From assembly GCF_001039355.2 (NCBI RefSeq), contig NW_019775069.1, positions 1,018,027 through 1,082,026 on the forward strand: a DNA stretch of 64,000 nt, written 5' to 3'. Source of the stretch: Lingula anatina (taxonomy: Eukaryota; Brachiopoda; Lingulata; Lingulida; Lingulidae). Shown one piece after another: positions 1-14,700 of this stretch (the first letter of the stretch is position 1; every line of letters begins with the position of its first letter). A program made the translations under genes and the position numbers. The notes under the pieces were generated by a model. That model had not been told where the DNA came from. It searched no databases and was given only the letters and a program-made list of their open reading frames with translations.

Positions 1-660
1 AAAAAAAAAATCACGAACTGTACAATGATGATGAGTAAAAAAAAAGATCTGTACATCTATGTACAAGGCCATAACTAATTCACATTCAACAAAAAGGGGC
101 ACCCAAAATAAGATCTATTATTCAAGAATACAATAGGACTATCACAATCTCATGTTAAGTCCAGTGAAAATTAAAAAAAAAAAGAAACTTTACTAAAACC
201 AAGGTTAAAGTAACCAGCAAACAAGTCACCCAACTGTTTAGATAATCTTAAGATACTAAAACTGTCTATTAAAACTGCAAGATACTAAATGTGTGCTCCA
301 CATTAGTATCTGTCCTGATCTATAAGTCCTAATATCTAGCTACTCATATCTACTTTTCTGATATATCCAGGCAGCTAGTGCAATACCACACCAACTTATA
401 ACCCAGCTATCATTAATACTGTGGAGAATAAGATGCTCTAGTAAAATTATGGCTCACTAAAGCACTGTCTGCCAGAGCAACCTAGTTTGCCAACAAAATA
501 TGACGATGAGAAATCAACAAATACAAAAATAGTCAACAATATCTTCACAAAAAATGAACTGACATATACTTGTCAACAACTTAAGTTTACAGGGTTCTGT
601 ACAGTTAATAAATAACATACTACCAGTATACACAAGAATCACTTGATTCTAACATAACTG
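1..660 (-). other. Jagged 3' UTR / downstream flank
   Basis: AT-rich sequence after the Jagged stop codon with no supportable ORF. I did not see a canonical AATAAA on the minus strand here, so the 3' UTR probably runs past the window edge or uses a variant signal. Confidence 0.5.
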
Positions 661-1130
661 CTACACAACTATTTCTTCTCCATGACTTGGGTGGTGACCA
701 CGACCCCTGTTTAAAGTTCTTGAGATCTCTATGTTACTCTCCTTTTTCCTTATTGGCTTTTTTAATGGAGGATCTTCAGGAAAGCTGCTCGAACTGTCAG
801 TATTATGGTCTTTATGTAAGTATGAGTGCCCTCCTCTCCTTGGGCTTTTTTCATATTTTTCTAAATTATACTCAATAAGTTCTGTGGTGTTTGTTCCTGA
901 AGTTGTTCCTCCACCTTTGTCTGTTTCAAACAGTGGATTTCTATATCTGCGTAGATTGTCCTCAATTTCCAAGTTTGTTTCATTGTTTCTGAATTCTGTG
1001 CTTGTTGAGGACGAATTCTTGTGTGCACGTTTCTGCTTCCTGCGCCTGTGCCACACAATCAGTACAATTATTGCAACTATTCCCATTAGACCGATTATAG
1101 AACAGATTACTGGGATTAAATAAGTACTAC
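661..1130 (-). CDS. JAG1: Jagged exon 24: transmembrane helix and cytoplasmic tail
   Basis: Last coding exon (residues 1092-1247, stop TAG at 661-663). A hydrophobic helix ([19 protein letters not shown]) is followed by the stop-transfer run WHRRRKQKR and a tail of about 125 residues rich in lysines, the likely ubiquitin acceptors for Mind bomb-driven endocytosis. RRYRNPLFE resembles the IKNPIE Mind bomb-binding N-box of vertebrate Jagged. The C-terminus EEIVV looks like a PDZ ligand, comparable to EYIV in JAG1. Confidence 0.92.
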
Positions 1131-3463
1131 CTGAAAAGGGAGAAAAAAGATAAATATAAATATTTGTAAAGACAATTTGAGATTGCAATAGATGTGCCTT
1201 CATTCTATTAAATACTGGTAATTTGTCAAATGTTTCAGTCAATTGTTTTTTAATATCACGTTGCAACTATTTTCCCAAAAATCTCATAACTATTGTTATT
1301 GCTGTTTTTGTTAGTAAAAAAATATAACATTAGAATTACATAATACTAACCTTATATTTCTTTATTAACATCAATTTATCATTAAATAATAAACATATGT
1401 TTATTAATATAAGCTGATTTGTTACAAAGGCAATGTCCTGACATGTTAAAGTATATAGTTGCAACATTGGAGGTATAATATACAAATCATGCATTATCAA
1501 ATACATGGAATACATAAAAATACTTCATAGATTGCAATGTGATAGGGCATGGCACATTCATTTTACACTTACTTTTATCTACAGTTTTATTAATGATTGT
1601 TGTCTCTAATTTGACCTCCACAACAGCTACCAGGGCACTGCTGTTGCTCATACGATTGCTTATAACATCCGACATATCTTCTGCTGCTCTGTGGACAAAT
1701 GGCTTTGACTTCACAGAGTCCGCAGGTTGGGATTCAGCTGACGACTCATCTGGGGTGGACTGGAACAAGGAGAAGAAATAAACTCTTGTTTTTCTTATCA
1801 ACATTTGGATTCAAAGTCAATGAAAAAATTGATTTTCCTGAGAAATCAGCTTTTTGTCAGTTATACTTGCAAAGTAAATTAGATTATGTTATAGCTCTTA
1901 TCAAATCATATCTATATGTATTATCAATTATGAACCCTGTTCATGTAATCTCAAGTATTCACCTGCAAAATGCAACAATCACAATACAGCTTTTATAATT
2001 TCTTTCAATGATAAAAGACAAGCATACATCACAAGACCTTTCTAAATAAGATACTCAATATGAAACTAACCACTGTTATTTCAATGGCATCATTTTGGCC
2101 ACTCTTGATAGCACATAATATCACTATTGTTTTTTCTTGGCTGAGAGTTTTTACAATTGGCAACTGGCGAATACTATTGCAAATGCCCTCCACTGATATG
2201 CCCTGTAACATAAAGATAATATGTAATATGTGACTACCAACTTCACAAAGTTGGGAGACTATTGTTTATAATAATATTGAGATACCATAAAAATCATAAA
2301 GTCCAATGGAACCTTTAAAAGTCTTAAACTATTCTCATGCCAAATCTACCAGTAAATTGCTCCAGACTGATGGCAAGTGTTACAGATATATTTGAAAGCT
2401 TTTAAAAAATTTAAACAAGTGCATCCAATTATCTGATAAATTAATTAACAGATCGACCTATGTATTCTCAAAACCAAACCAATAAAAATATCTGATAAAT
2501 CTTTTATTTCCAAAACATACTCACGGTTGGCATTTTTGATTTGTCAAAAACTAGGGTAATCTTGGCACAAGTATTACTTGGTTCAGCTGCGTTTGGCACG
2601 CACTGTGTGTTAACACCTGGAGGGATATGGGGGGCCTCTGAAGGTCCCTGGGGGGACGCTGAGTCAACACAATGTCCCCAGGGTAGGCAAGGAGGGGTGA
2701 AGCAGACTTTGTTGGTCTCTGCGATGCACCTCTGTCCAGCTGGGCATGCCTCCACTGGCTTTGAACTGTTTGGATGACTGAGACAATTGAGTGGACCACA
2801 CCACAGCTAAAATGGGGTTGAAAACCAATCATAATAAATTTGCAACATAAGTTTTATACCTCTTCTACAAATGCCATTGTTACAAAAGCAAATGGAATGA
2901 AAATGAAAGAAAATTTTACACTTGCAAGCCTGTATGCTCAATATCTTTGATGATCACAAAGATTTGACAATTATTAACAATGACTGGTAAATCAAAATTA
3001 ATATGTGTCACTTCATCTACCTACATATATAACAAAATATTCACCATCACATACCCTTTTCAATTGATAAAGCATTTTTCTTTACCTTGGTGCACTGAAC
3101 CACTCCATTATTGCACTTGCAGGAATTGCATTCATGTTCCCACGAAGAGTTATGTGAATATACACGACGGCTGTATGTACATGGCAAGGGGGCTGGCTGC
3201 TTCCCAATCACTAAAAGAATTTTAACAACTTGCATTCCTTGGCACACAGCCGATCTATATTTTTTGAAACTATAAAAAATATTCTATCAAATAACTATTC
3301 TAACAATTACAAGATTTGACCATGCAGCCAATTCTTTCTGGAATCTGTAAACTTACAAATTAAATCTAGACATTCTTTTCAATACCACTTCCAATACAGT
3401 GATGAAATCCTTGAAACTGACTATTAACACTTCACCGTATGCATGCATACTCGTGCACATGTG

Positions 3464-3499
<36 letters not shown>

Positions 3500-5609
3500 T
3501 GCATGCACACACATGTCAATGTACCAGTGTGTATCATACTTACCCTCCTGACATCTGTCCCCTGTTCTCCCAGGAGGACACAAGCACTTATATGACCCAA
3601 TCTCATCTATACATGTGCTGCCATAGGAACAGGGATTGGAAAAACATTCATCTATATCTGTAATAGATATGGCAAGAATGTATCAATTTATATGGCAAAG
3701 AATTTAACACATGCAAGGAACAAGTTTTGACAAGAAATGAAAACCACTTCAAAATCCTAATCAGCAGGATCCTCTATAAACCAAGTCAACCATTAAAAAT
3801 CAGAGTCAAGGATATCTGCACAAACTGAGACAGAGGCAAAGGCATCTTCAACATATAATAGAAAAAATGACAATGCTATGAGCACAAGGAAGTAGTTTCT
3901 CATTTAAGAGAAATCCAATATCCTATAACATGTTTTGCAACTGTTTATCATTTTCAAAACTTACTTATTCTGCAGTCAGGTCCAGCAAAGCCACTGCTGC
4001 ACTGACACTGGTGCCAGTTTATACCATCTATGCACTTTGCTCCATTATAACTGAAATACAGCACCATTTAAATATATCATCACATTGTGTCCTATCAATG
4101 TATTTTCTAACAAATGGTACAAACAAATCTTGAAAATAGAAAGTCTCTTATATTGTGCATACTATTTGCCTACTCAATTAACAAAAAAGTGATTAAACTA
4201 TATAATACACAGGGGCGGATTTAGGCCGTCTTCTGGGTCTTCCGGAAGACGGTCAGATTTTCAAGTTTACATTGACGGGTATCCAATTTTTCATGTTGGA
4301 AGACGGTCAAAATTGGAGAATGAATCAACAAAGATAATTTGGAAGACTGTCAATAAATAGGTCTGGATCCGCCCCTGATACATACAGTATAGCATTCTTG
4401 CAATGACTGCTGCAGTATGTAATAATGTCATAGCATAGGGGTGCTTTATTTTTAACAAAATCATGATTCTAGTTCTCACCAAGGGTATGGATTGCAGTCA
4501 TTGATGTTTTCCCCACATGTCACCCCCTCAAATCCTTCCCTACAGATACAGGCAAAACTGTCACCAGAGTTGACACAGGTCCCACCATTGTTACAGGGGG
4601 ACGAGTCACAGCTGTGGTTTTTAGCTGGAATCAATGCAAGCTAGATATTAAGAGCACATCTATTTTACAAAACATTAGCTTTAACAAAAAAAGTAGTCTG
4701 ATCATTTTATTCTCATTGATATCTTATCCATGTAATCCTGTTTTCATATTTCTTAACTACCATGATTACTTATACAAATATGATTTCATTCAAATTATTA
4801 TTTACTCTGAATAAAATATGGTAAACCAAAGCTCACCGCAACTTTAAAAATGTATTTTTACTTCAATTTTCACCAAAAAAAGCTCACCTAGATGGCATGT
4901 CTGGCCCTCCCACTGAGGTGGGCACAAACATGTGAAAGTTTCCCCGAGATCAATACAAGTGCCACTGTTGGAACAAGTGGAAGCATCACAATGGCTGTGC
5001 CCTGGAGAACGGAAAAACAACATCTTAATTCCTTAACTCAAAGTCTAGAGGTTATCTTTTGAAGTACAAAGTGTACTTAATTGATTGAAACATTTAAACA
5101 TGTGATTTAAACATTAAGCCCATGCACTTATCTAAGTAACAGTATGTTTAGCTATGTAATGTACAAATATTACTAACATTTGCTACAAACACGAGTATAA
5201 TGACAAGTCAGGAAAATTAACAATACTAAATCTTTTCTACACAAACCTGGGTATAATGACAAGTCAGGAAAATTTACAATACCAAATTTTTCTGTGCTCA
5301 TGTTACCAGCAGAAAGTTACTCACTGAGGTTACATCTTTTTCCTTTCCACCCATCTTTGCATAAACAAGTGAAATCATCCACCAGGTCCACACATGTACC
5401 ATTATTACGACAAGGTTGGTTTTCACAGTCGTCTTTGTCTATAGAAATTACATGACATTAAATTAGAATCTAACTCAGCACATTCTGCAATTTTGTTTAA
5501 GTTAATAAAGAATATTCACAGCACTTCTCTGATATGTAGTTGATAACAGCAAGAAGTGAGATTAGGCATTTTGTGACAAATTTAACAACTTAACAGAATA
5601 TGGGTAAAG

Positions 5610-5708
<99 letters not shown>

Positions 5709-8700
5709 ACAGTAAACCCTTTATTCTTATATACTTACTAATGTGACATAGGTCTCCCTCCCAGCCTTCCTTACATATACACTGGAAGTCATCAATCTTA
5801 TCAATACAGGTGCCCTGGTTCAGGCAAGGATTTGGAGCACAGTCATTGATGTCTATAACAAAACAAAACAATGTCTCATGGGCATATTAAACAATAGTTC
5901 ATATCCAGGAGAAGCTATCATTGTTGTTGAATTTAAGTTCTCTTTACTCTAAAAGTTAACAAAAGCAACCAAACATGATTAATTAATCACACACCACTGT
6001 AAATCCAACATTTTCCAACCCAATTGTATTACATGCAATATATAAATTATGTAATTTTAAATTCAGTAGGCTTACATTTTAACCACAATTTTTTCTCTCA
6101 GCAACACAGATATAATTTTTCACTCACTTTCATGACAATAGGTTCCCGTGTAGCCTTTATCGCATACACATCGGAAGCCACCGTCTGCCTGGCTGTAACA
6201 AGTACCATGATCTCCACAAACTCTAGAAGGCACCAGCTGTATACCACCCAGGCTGGTGTTTGATGGAATGGGAACTGTGCAGCTGTCAATAACTGGTAAA
6301 CAGAATAAAATGATTCTTATCAACATTGTACTTATTCTTGTGTTACATTAACTTGCCGTTATCTTGTGCTATAAAACTTATGGGATTGGACGCAGGAAGT
6401 ATTCGATAAATAAATGGCAAATATAAGGAGAATTTCAACATTGGCCATTCCGTATATCATGCTAATTAACATTCTTGCTTACATGAACAGTTTGTATAAT
6501 TTTTAATGATCATCATAAAGAAATACTGTATGAGGCATTAAAACAGTGCCCTCTTCTGTACATGTCCATTAAAATCAAAACACTAACCTTGGCATGTCTC
6601 TACTTCACATCTATACTTTGGCCTTGAACAATTCTTGTCTTCGTAGTTTTCAGTGCATAGGCAATAGTAGTCATCTACCATGTTAAAACAGCGTGCCCCA
6701 TTGCGGCAAGGATTTGGATCACAAAGATCAACATCAACCTGCAACAGAACATGGGTTTTTATTCACATGGATATGAAGTGACCAAGTAAACTGCAATGTC
6801 TCACAAGAAGATATACCAGAAGGCAATTTTTTAAAAAATTCAATCAACTATAATCCTTCAATACATTTATTATACACCAAATATCATCATACCAAGAGTG
6901 AAACAATTTTTGGGACCAAAAAGTTCCCACAAACCAGCCAGAACCAAGATTATAGTTTTTAATCCCAACTAGTAAGTGGGAAAAGTTGAACAATATATTT
7001 ATGTGATCAGCAGTGCCAAGTAGTTAAAGATATTGGTTAAGATCCTGTTTGAAAGATGATCTGAATTCCTACCCCTGTTAATAATCTGGAGATTGTGATA
7101 GAGACCAAAATACCATAAAAGTTGACAAGGAGCAAGTAATTATATACGTAATGCGTAATATACCCTCACACAGAGTCATCTCAAATGAGGAAATCCGTTT
7201 CAAAACATCTTACCTCACAGTTAGTTCCTGTGTACCCCTGGGGACAAAGACAGCGATAAGAGTTGACAAGATCTTCACAGTGAGCGCCATGGTGACAAGG
7301 GTTACTGCCACACTCGTTGATGTTGACCTCACAATTTCTGCCTACAAACCCCTGGGGGCACTGACAAAAGTAGTCGTTCACCAAATCCTAGACAGAAAAT
7401 TAAAAAAAAAATGTTGATCAAATCAAATTAGAATTTCTCTAGCAAAAGAAAAAAATTAAAATGATGGTGAATCAGTTTCAGAAGTTTTTCTCACCATGCA
7501 CTTCATTAATTATGAGAATTCACATCAGGCAATTTATATTGGAATTTATTTTGTGTTTCTACCACCAGATAACAAAAGCTGGCAATATGTACTTACTGTG
7601 CAAGCACCTCCATTCTGGCACTGGCCATGACAGTCCATTATGTCTAAAGAAAAAACAGTGATTAGCACTCCTTTAGCTTTGATGCACCTTTTACAAGATG
7701 TAAGGAAAAACATTGACCAAGGTTGTAATATATTAAGTTCTGTGCAATTACCATTTCTTTTTTGTTGAACAAATTGTTAAGTGGCTGTGCATGTGTGTGC
7801 TTGTCTGTATACCTGTACATGCAGAAATGCATGTGAATATGTGTGAATTTGAAATGACAGAGAAAAGGCATGTCAATGAGATTCTAAATCCGTTGTCAAA
7901 GCCAAAAGAAAAAAACACTTGTCAACATAAATATTACTGCACATAATACTTACTGACATCACAGTTTTTCCCAGTCCATCCCACAATACAATCACAAACG
8001 TAATCTCCAACAAGATTGCGGCAGGCATATGCATTCTGACAAGGACTTCCTGAACACTCATCCGCATCAAGTTGACATTGCGACCCTCGCCACTCTGATT
8101 CACATTGGCAAAAATAGCCGTTTTCTCTGTCATGGCAGGTACCTCCATTCAAACATGGAATGGACGCACATTCATTGATGTCTGAAAAGATTCCGTAATG
8201 TTTGGTTTAAATATCATGTCAACATTACTCACTGAGACTCAGAGTGTGGCTCTTTGCCTTATAATTGCAGTGCACTTTTTACTGAATGGACACCTTTTTC
8301 TCAAATGATTTTTACCAAAAAGGGTCCTATTAATAAGGCAATATTGTCCATAATTATCATTTCTGTGACTCATTCACTTAAATCAACTCCTCATTCCAAT
8401 GTTATGAAAATCACATTTCAAGAGTATAGTTTTTCGTGTACTGAGGTCTGAATTATTAATAAAGCATTAGGCAAATCATTGAACCGTCATACTCACTGAT
8501 GTCACACAGCTCCCCAGTCCAGCCTGGCTCACAGACACAAGAGAAAGTCCCCTGCCTCTCCACACATGTGCTGTGGTTAGAACAAGGTGATGGGGCACAG
8601 ATGTAGTCAGCTAAAAAAGAAAAACATATATACATATCTATTTTCATGCAACAAGAGAACTGGGATGCTTTAGTAAAACAGGCACTTGCTTTGGTTAATT

Positions 8701-11700
8701 TTCTCATTCAAATCATCAGTACATGTAATTTATCCTTGGCATTACTTACTAATGCAGTTATCTTTTTCTTAATTAGTAAAACTAGCATGTTATATGCCTT
8801 CATATTAATTGAATCAAAACTATAATAATTTTCTTTGTCATGAATGACTATATCTGCTATGGAATCTTATCTAAATGCATAAGCTACAAAAACAATACCT
8901 GAAAACATTTTATATCAACTGATTACCTTGTATAACACGCACACATTAAAAATCAATTTCCAACATACAACATATGTACATATCAGCTCAATAATAATCA
9001 AATGTTATCAATACCTCTCTCACAGTTGACCCCAGAGAACCCAGTTGGACAGTTACACTGATACTCATCAGGTGCTGTGTTACGACAGGTGCCTCCATTG
9101 AGACAGGGGTGCTTGTTGCCACAATAATCTAGATCTGGAATGATTATCATCATTGCATATCAGTGCTACATATAGATACTTCAATTTCATTGGAACTATT
9201 TGCTACAATACATGAAAATTTAGAATTACATTTTTTTCTCTGCTGATAAAGATTATACGTGATGTGAAAATATGAAAGCAGGTTTACCATTTTGCAACTA
9301 GCAAAAAGGAATTGAAGCTTGCCTGAAGAAAACATACATATTGATAAAAATTCAGATGGCATAAAAGCATTTTTGCATCATTTTCACAGGTGACTGGGAT
9401 GATGCTATTCAATCTGTCTTTCACAATAACCTTCTTTGATGTTATAATCAGTAATTGAAGGGGAGGGAAATTATAGTGGAAACCCTGCTCAGTTATCGCA
9501 CATCACAATTGTAAGTGAGTTGTCATTGAATTCCAACACTGCTTTGAACTTCAGAAAATTGCCACCCGCATGCGATTTCTACGTTTACAAATAGCAGATT
9601 ACAACATAACAAATGTATCACCTTTGTCACATAGGATGCCTCCCCAGTTGGTATCACATATGCACTGCCAAGGAGAACCTTGACAAGAACCATGGCGGCA
9701 GTTTGGATAGGGAATACACTGGTCACAGAGCGGGCCCTGCCAGCCAAATGCACAACTGAAATTTTAAAAAAGTATAATTGCTATGTATAATATCCAACAG
9801 ATAATTGTCAATTTCTGATTTTTTTTCTTAATGAATTCTATTGAGCTCTATAGTTATTGGGAATTTTGAATGTCAATATGTCATGCATTTTACAAATTAA
9901 AGGTACCCCTAATGACAACATAAAAATAAAAGCTTTACTTGTAAAATTTTACATTATCTGAAATACAAATTAAACAATTGTTTTTATATCAGTGGAACTT
10001 TCAAAAATATTTACAAATATTTAATCAGACTCAATGTAAAAAAATGATACTTTATATTTCTGTTATTTTATAAAGTTTAGGAAAAGAAAAGGTGTTAGTG
10101 ATGAAAACAATAATTTGAAAACCACCATATCAACTATCAGGGCAGTTGATTAGTGGTCACCCAGTAGCCTCTGGGGCTTTTTAAAATGACCACCAGAAGG
10201 TATAAATGACATCATAAGCACTTAAAGGCATCTGAGTAAAGCAAAACTACTGATAGGATTTGGGGACCTTTCCCAACTGTTGATGAGAGCTTAAAGACAC
10301 CTTATAGTGCCTTAATCTTCAAGTGAACAGCATTAATCACATTTGCCAAACATTCTAAGTAGATAAAGAGCTTACCAATGGACAAAGGTATCAAACAATA
10401 TTTGGTATTCATGATTTTATAGGGCTTGAGTGAGATTTGTAAATATGGCTGGTGTACATGTAGACTTTTTTAGGCACTATTGGAACTTGTTTTTGGCTTG
10501 AGGTGTTTGTTTCCAATTTTGAGAAGAATGGGTTTCAATTACTGATGAAATAAAATAAATTCTGTACTTTTAACCTTTCCAATCTGGATTTTAATCTGTT
10601 TTGACTTCTGTAGTTTTTTACCCAGATTCTGGAACCGCAAAGTAATTTACATGCACTGCAAGCTTGTCGCTCTCACATAACTCATGGATATAAAAGTGCA
10701 TTTAATTTGTTTTTTTGCTGCTAAACCATACCTAGATCAAAAACTGTACAACAGAGGCCTGACACAGAGTCCCGTTTAACTACTTTAAAGCTCGAAGCAT
10801 ATTTGCAACACCTGTGCCATGACAGTCAAACATTCCCACACTACGCCACTGATAAATGACTGTTTAGATCCTGTTACTATAACAATCAGCTTCTAACTGT
10901 CGAGGAAGGGGTGACAGTGTGGCCCCTTCACCTAAGAAGCACACAATTACAGTGTACACCTCAACAAATTGCCATCTAGGTATCCACGCTTGTGGCCTCA
11001 CGCATGCTTCACTTGTCACAGGCTCAGACACTGTGGGGAAACTTGAAACTGCCTATTTGTTTTCTTTATCACAAGTTGACAATTCAACAATTTGGGTGAA
11101 TAATACTGCCTTTGGGCCGGCACTATGTTTAATATGCAATGTAGGGGTCATTGACTATTGTCACACTTGTTTGTTCTATAGATAAAAACTGCTTGTCCCC
11201 TCCCCCAAATTGAAACTTCTGCACTCTATTAATCCTAGAGGTCATTGGATAACAATAGCTCAACGTGCCTATAGTATAGGCTCGAGCAAACTTTCTCACG
11301 GGAAAAATCAGCAGTGCTGAATGCAGTTTGTGACTCACCTGTGCATGACGCAAGGGGGTTTATTTTTCACCTGTGTTCAGAATAGGATCTGGGGCACCTC
11401 CAGTCCCCCCTTACATCCCTATCTGTCAAGTCCCAATTGTGAAGGTAATCAGGACACAATACCAGGCAAATATAAGAGCCTGATCGAAACCTTTGATGAT
11501 GAATTTGATACAAATATTTATAACTGAGCCTGTAATAGAGTGGAAGGACAGGTGGATTGAGCAGGAGGGGTTGGGGGGGGGAGGAAGGTGGGGTACTAAC
11601 ACCTGTTGGCTGAGACATGCTTATACATGATGAACCACAGCACATTCCATTGATGATTCCCCTTGATTTATTCCTATCTGAATAATATCAATAATTAAAA

Positions 11701-14700
11701 ATGAAATAAAATGAATAAAAGAAAAATGAAATTTAAAAGAAAAAGTAATGAAAATAATCAAGCATTTGTGTAGTGATAAATAAAAATAGATAAGAGAAAA
11801 TCTGCAACCTGAATCTTTTTTTAAAACGATTGTTCATCGTATTAAAAAAGATTATGACAAGGAAGTGAAATGTCAAATTGATACTGTGTAATCATACACA
11901 TTTGGTATGTTCACATATTATAGTATTAAATGATATAAATCAGTACCACACATCTGAATGAGCAGCAGACATAATTTTTTTTAATATTGTCAGCCTAAAT
12001 TATCAGATTACCATAAAACAAAACCGCAAGTTGGCACGAAGTCATGATTAAAAATATTTGTTCTCAAATTTCCAACTGCAGATAAATGGACCATTAAACC
12101 CTCCATTAACCCGCCATGTCTACATTAACAATGTATGGCACAATCCTACATCATCACCTGAATCAATGGGGATTTAAAAGAACATACCTGTACACTGGGG
12201 CTTTGTGGAAGTGTGGGAAAATAGAAGAGTAAGCAAACATGCTCAGACAGTACAGGACAACAAGGGGTCGTATAACCAGACCAAACAAACCACAGCTTTA
12301 CCTATTGGCACAGTTGAATTAAAAATATAACCTTAATGCAGAATGTGGTCAAAATATGTCATTTTATGCATCAATTATTGTTAACTGAAGTGAGAATTTG
12401 AAACCTAAAGAAAAAAAATAGGTATTAAGATGTACAAGGTGCCTAACAAACACATTAAACGACCGAGTGACATACCACACAGGTCATATAATGCAACACC
12501 TACAGCAAGGCTGATGGTGGAATGTGCATTTTCAATGGAGAATGTATTCATATAGAGATGGCAAAGGAAAACTTGGTATTATCCTTTAGTTAAAACAGGC
12601 ATCAATATCAGAAAAACACACCTTTCTATTGTGTGGCCAGTGTCCAAACATTTACTTTCCATATTTGCTAGCATTTCTTTAATTACATGCCACCTGTGTC
12701 AATGGAGTATTAAACACTAGAATGTTGAAACCAGAAATATGGACATTTGGTGACAAATAATTACTTTTCACATGAATAAATTTAAGCATTGCATAAGGCA
12801 TAGATAAGTTGTCAAACAAAATATATTAAACAAAAAACTGAGCATTTATATAAATGTGGAGGGGTTAAATTCTAGTAAATTTTTAAAAGAAAAGATATTA
12901 TTTCACTAAGTGGTCTTACATCATCACTCACGTGTTTGGTTTTATGATAATATTTCCATTATCTACAAGGTCCCTCCCAAACACAAGACTTTTAACTTTA
13001 AATAAGATCAAAGGGCTCAGATGAAAGGCTGTGCTTATTTTGCTCCTCATCTCTATCACTTTTATTGTAACATTATTTTTGATCTATCTCATGAAAAATA
13101 TTTTCTACAAGTTTGGTGTAAGTCAAAAATCAAGAATTGGAGTGTGAAATAAAGTAAAATGTTTTTTGCCAGCTGGATAGTTCTTTTTGGTCTGCAGAAT
13201 GTTTCACATGGCAGTTTTTTAGCATCTTAAACACAGGTCACAAATCACTTAATGCCAGGGTTTGTCCTCTGTGTTGATGAACTTTGTGATAAGACATCAC
13301 ATTCATTATGTTGTTTGGAAGAGATTTTTCCCCTCTACAATCCGTTAGCTAGGTAGGCACCCTCTGCTGAAAAAAAGCGTGGGAAAGTTCTATGAGAGGA
13401 GGTAGTCGATGTAAATCATGCCCAGGGACAGTCTCAAATGGCAGAATGGGGCAATCACCCAAGACCAGTCCAAATTGAATCTTTGCATGCTGGGAGTTAT
13501 TCACTTGCCTAAAATCATCCCAACTGGATCACATCACTACTTTTACTGCTTTTAAATATATAATACTTTTATTACAGGGTCACTATGCTCTTCACAGCTC
13601 AGGTACTCTCAGCACATGCCAGGGTCCAAAGTTACATGAACTCAGTCCTCCACTGTTTTGGAGACCTTCCCTGGTCCTGTCACTCATAATAGGGAGTCAC
13701 TGCACATAAATCATGCTAACAACTACACTTAATAGACCCTCATTGCCTTTAATACACCTGGGTCTAACCTGCCTGTCATCACAATGTTACAGATTAAGTA
13801 CTGTAAATAGGCTCCTCAAACTGATCTCACTGAATTTACCCCTATGCCTTATTATTTGCTTGGTTGATTATAGGGGCTATGGCAACCTAGCCACCACCAC
13901 ATTGTACCACAAACATGTATTCTTACTGAGCAGTTCACATAAGCTTATCATAAAATGTGCTTTTAAAAGAGATTCTGCAAAAATAAACTGAAGTCCTTGA
14001 CCCGCTACAACTCTTACAGGGCCAATTTTTTATTTCAAGTTTCAAACCATCTGTGCAAATTAAAATGCTTTGTGATATGGGGGTTTAATCCATTTAAGTA
14101 ATTTTACACACCCTATACTATTAGTACAACAGTTCTAAGAAATGTGACTGTAATCTAAGACATGTGAAATAATGTTAGATGTGTGAAGGCATGGTTGCAG
14201 AAATTGCTTGCATTTCACTGACATAAACAATTGAAACTTTAATTATTCTTACCCCTGAAAAAATGCTACCAGCTATAAATGTAAACTGAACTTTGTGACT
14301 GCTTATTTGGTAATGTGGGAATATACATTTTTTTTTTTTTTTTTTTTTGCATAACTGCTGATGATAATTTGCTATGGGAGGGCTTGGAAGGATGAAAAAA
14401 GGAAAGTGAAAGGAAATTTGGGCAGTGGGGCTATATCCCTACCTGCATTCCCCTGGCTGGGTGCATGACCCATGGATGCTGTGGCAACCCGTTCTACAGA
14501 TAGCTGGAAAAGCAAACAGATATTCTTATGTATAAATATCATACAGGACAATAGCTTCAATTATTACAGACTTGTAATAGTTCTTATTACTATAAACAAA
14601 ATAAATAAACCTGTCTATTGTTAAAAGCAAAGAATGAAGTTAATGAAGCACAAAATGCAGTGAAAACTAGACATTTTTCCTCTATGAATCAACACAATAG

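Larger units (their letters stand above)
1131..9014 (-). other. Short introns 7-23 of Jagged
   Basis: Seventeen introns, mostly 200-475 nt, separate exons 7-24. Apart from two CA/GT microsatellites, a MITE in intron 17 and a 56-bp-period duplication in intron 15, they show only AT-rich sequence. Introns 11 (6739-7213), 17 (4051-4479) and 23 (1131-1572) are the longest. Confidence 0.8.
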
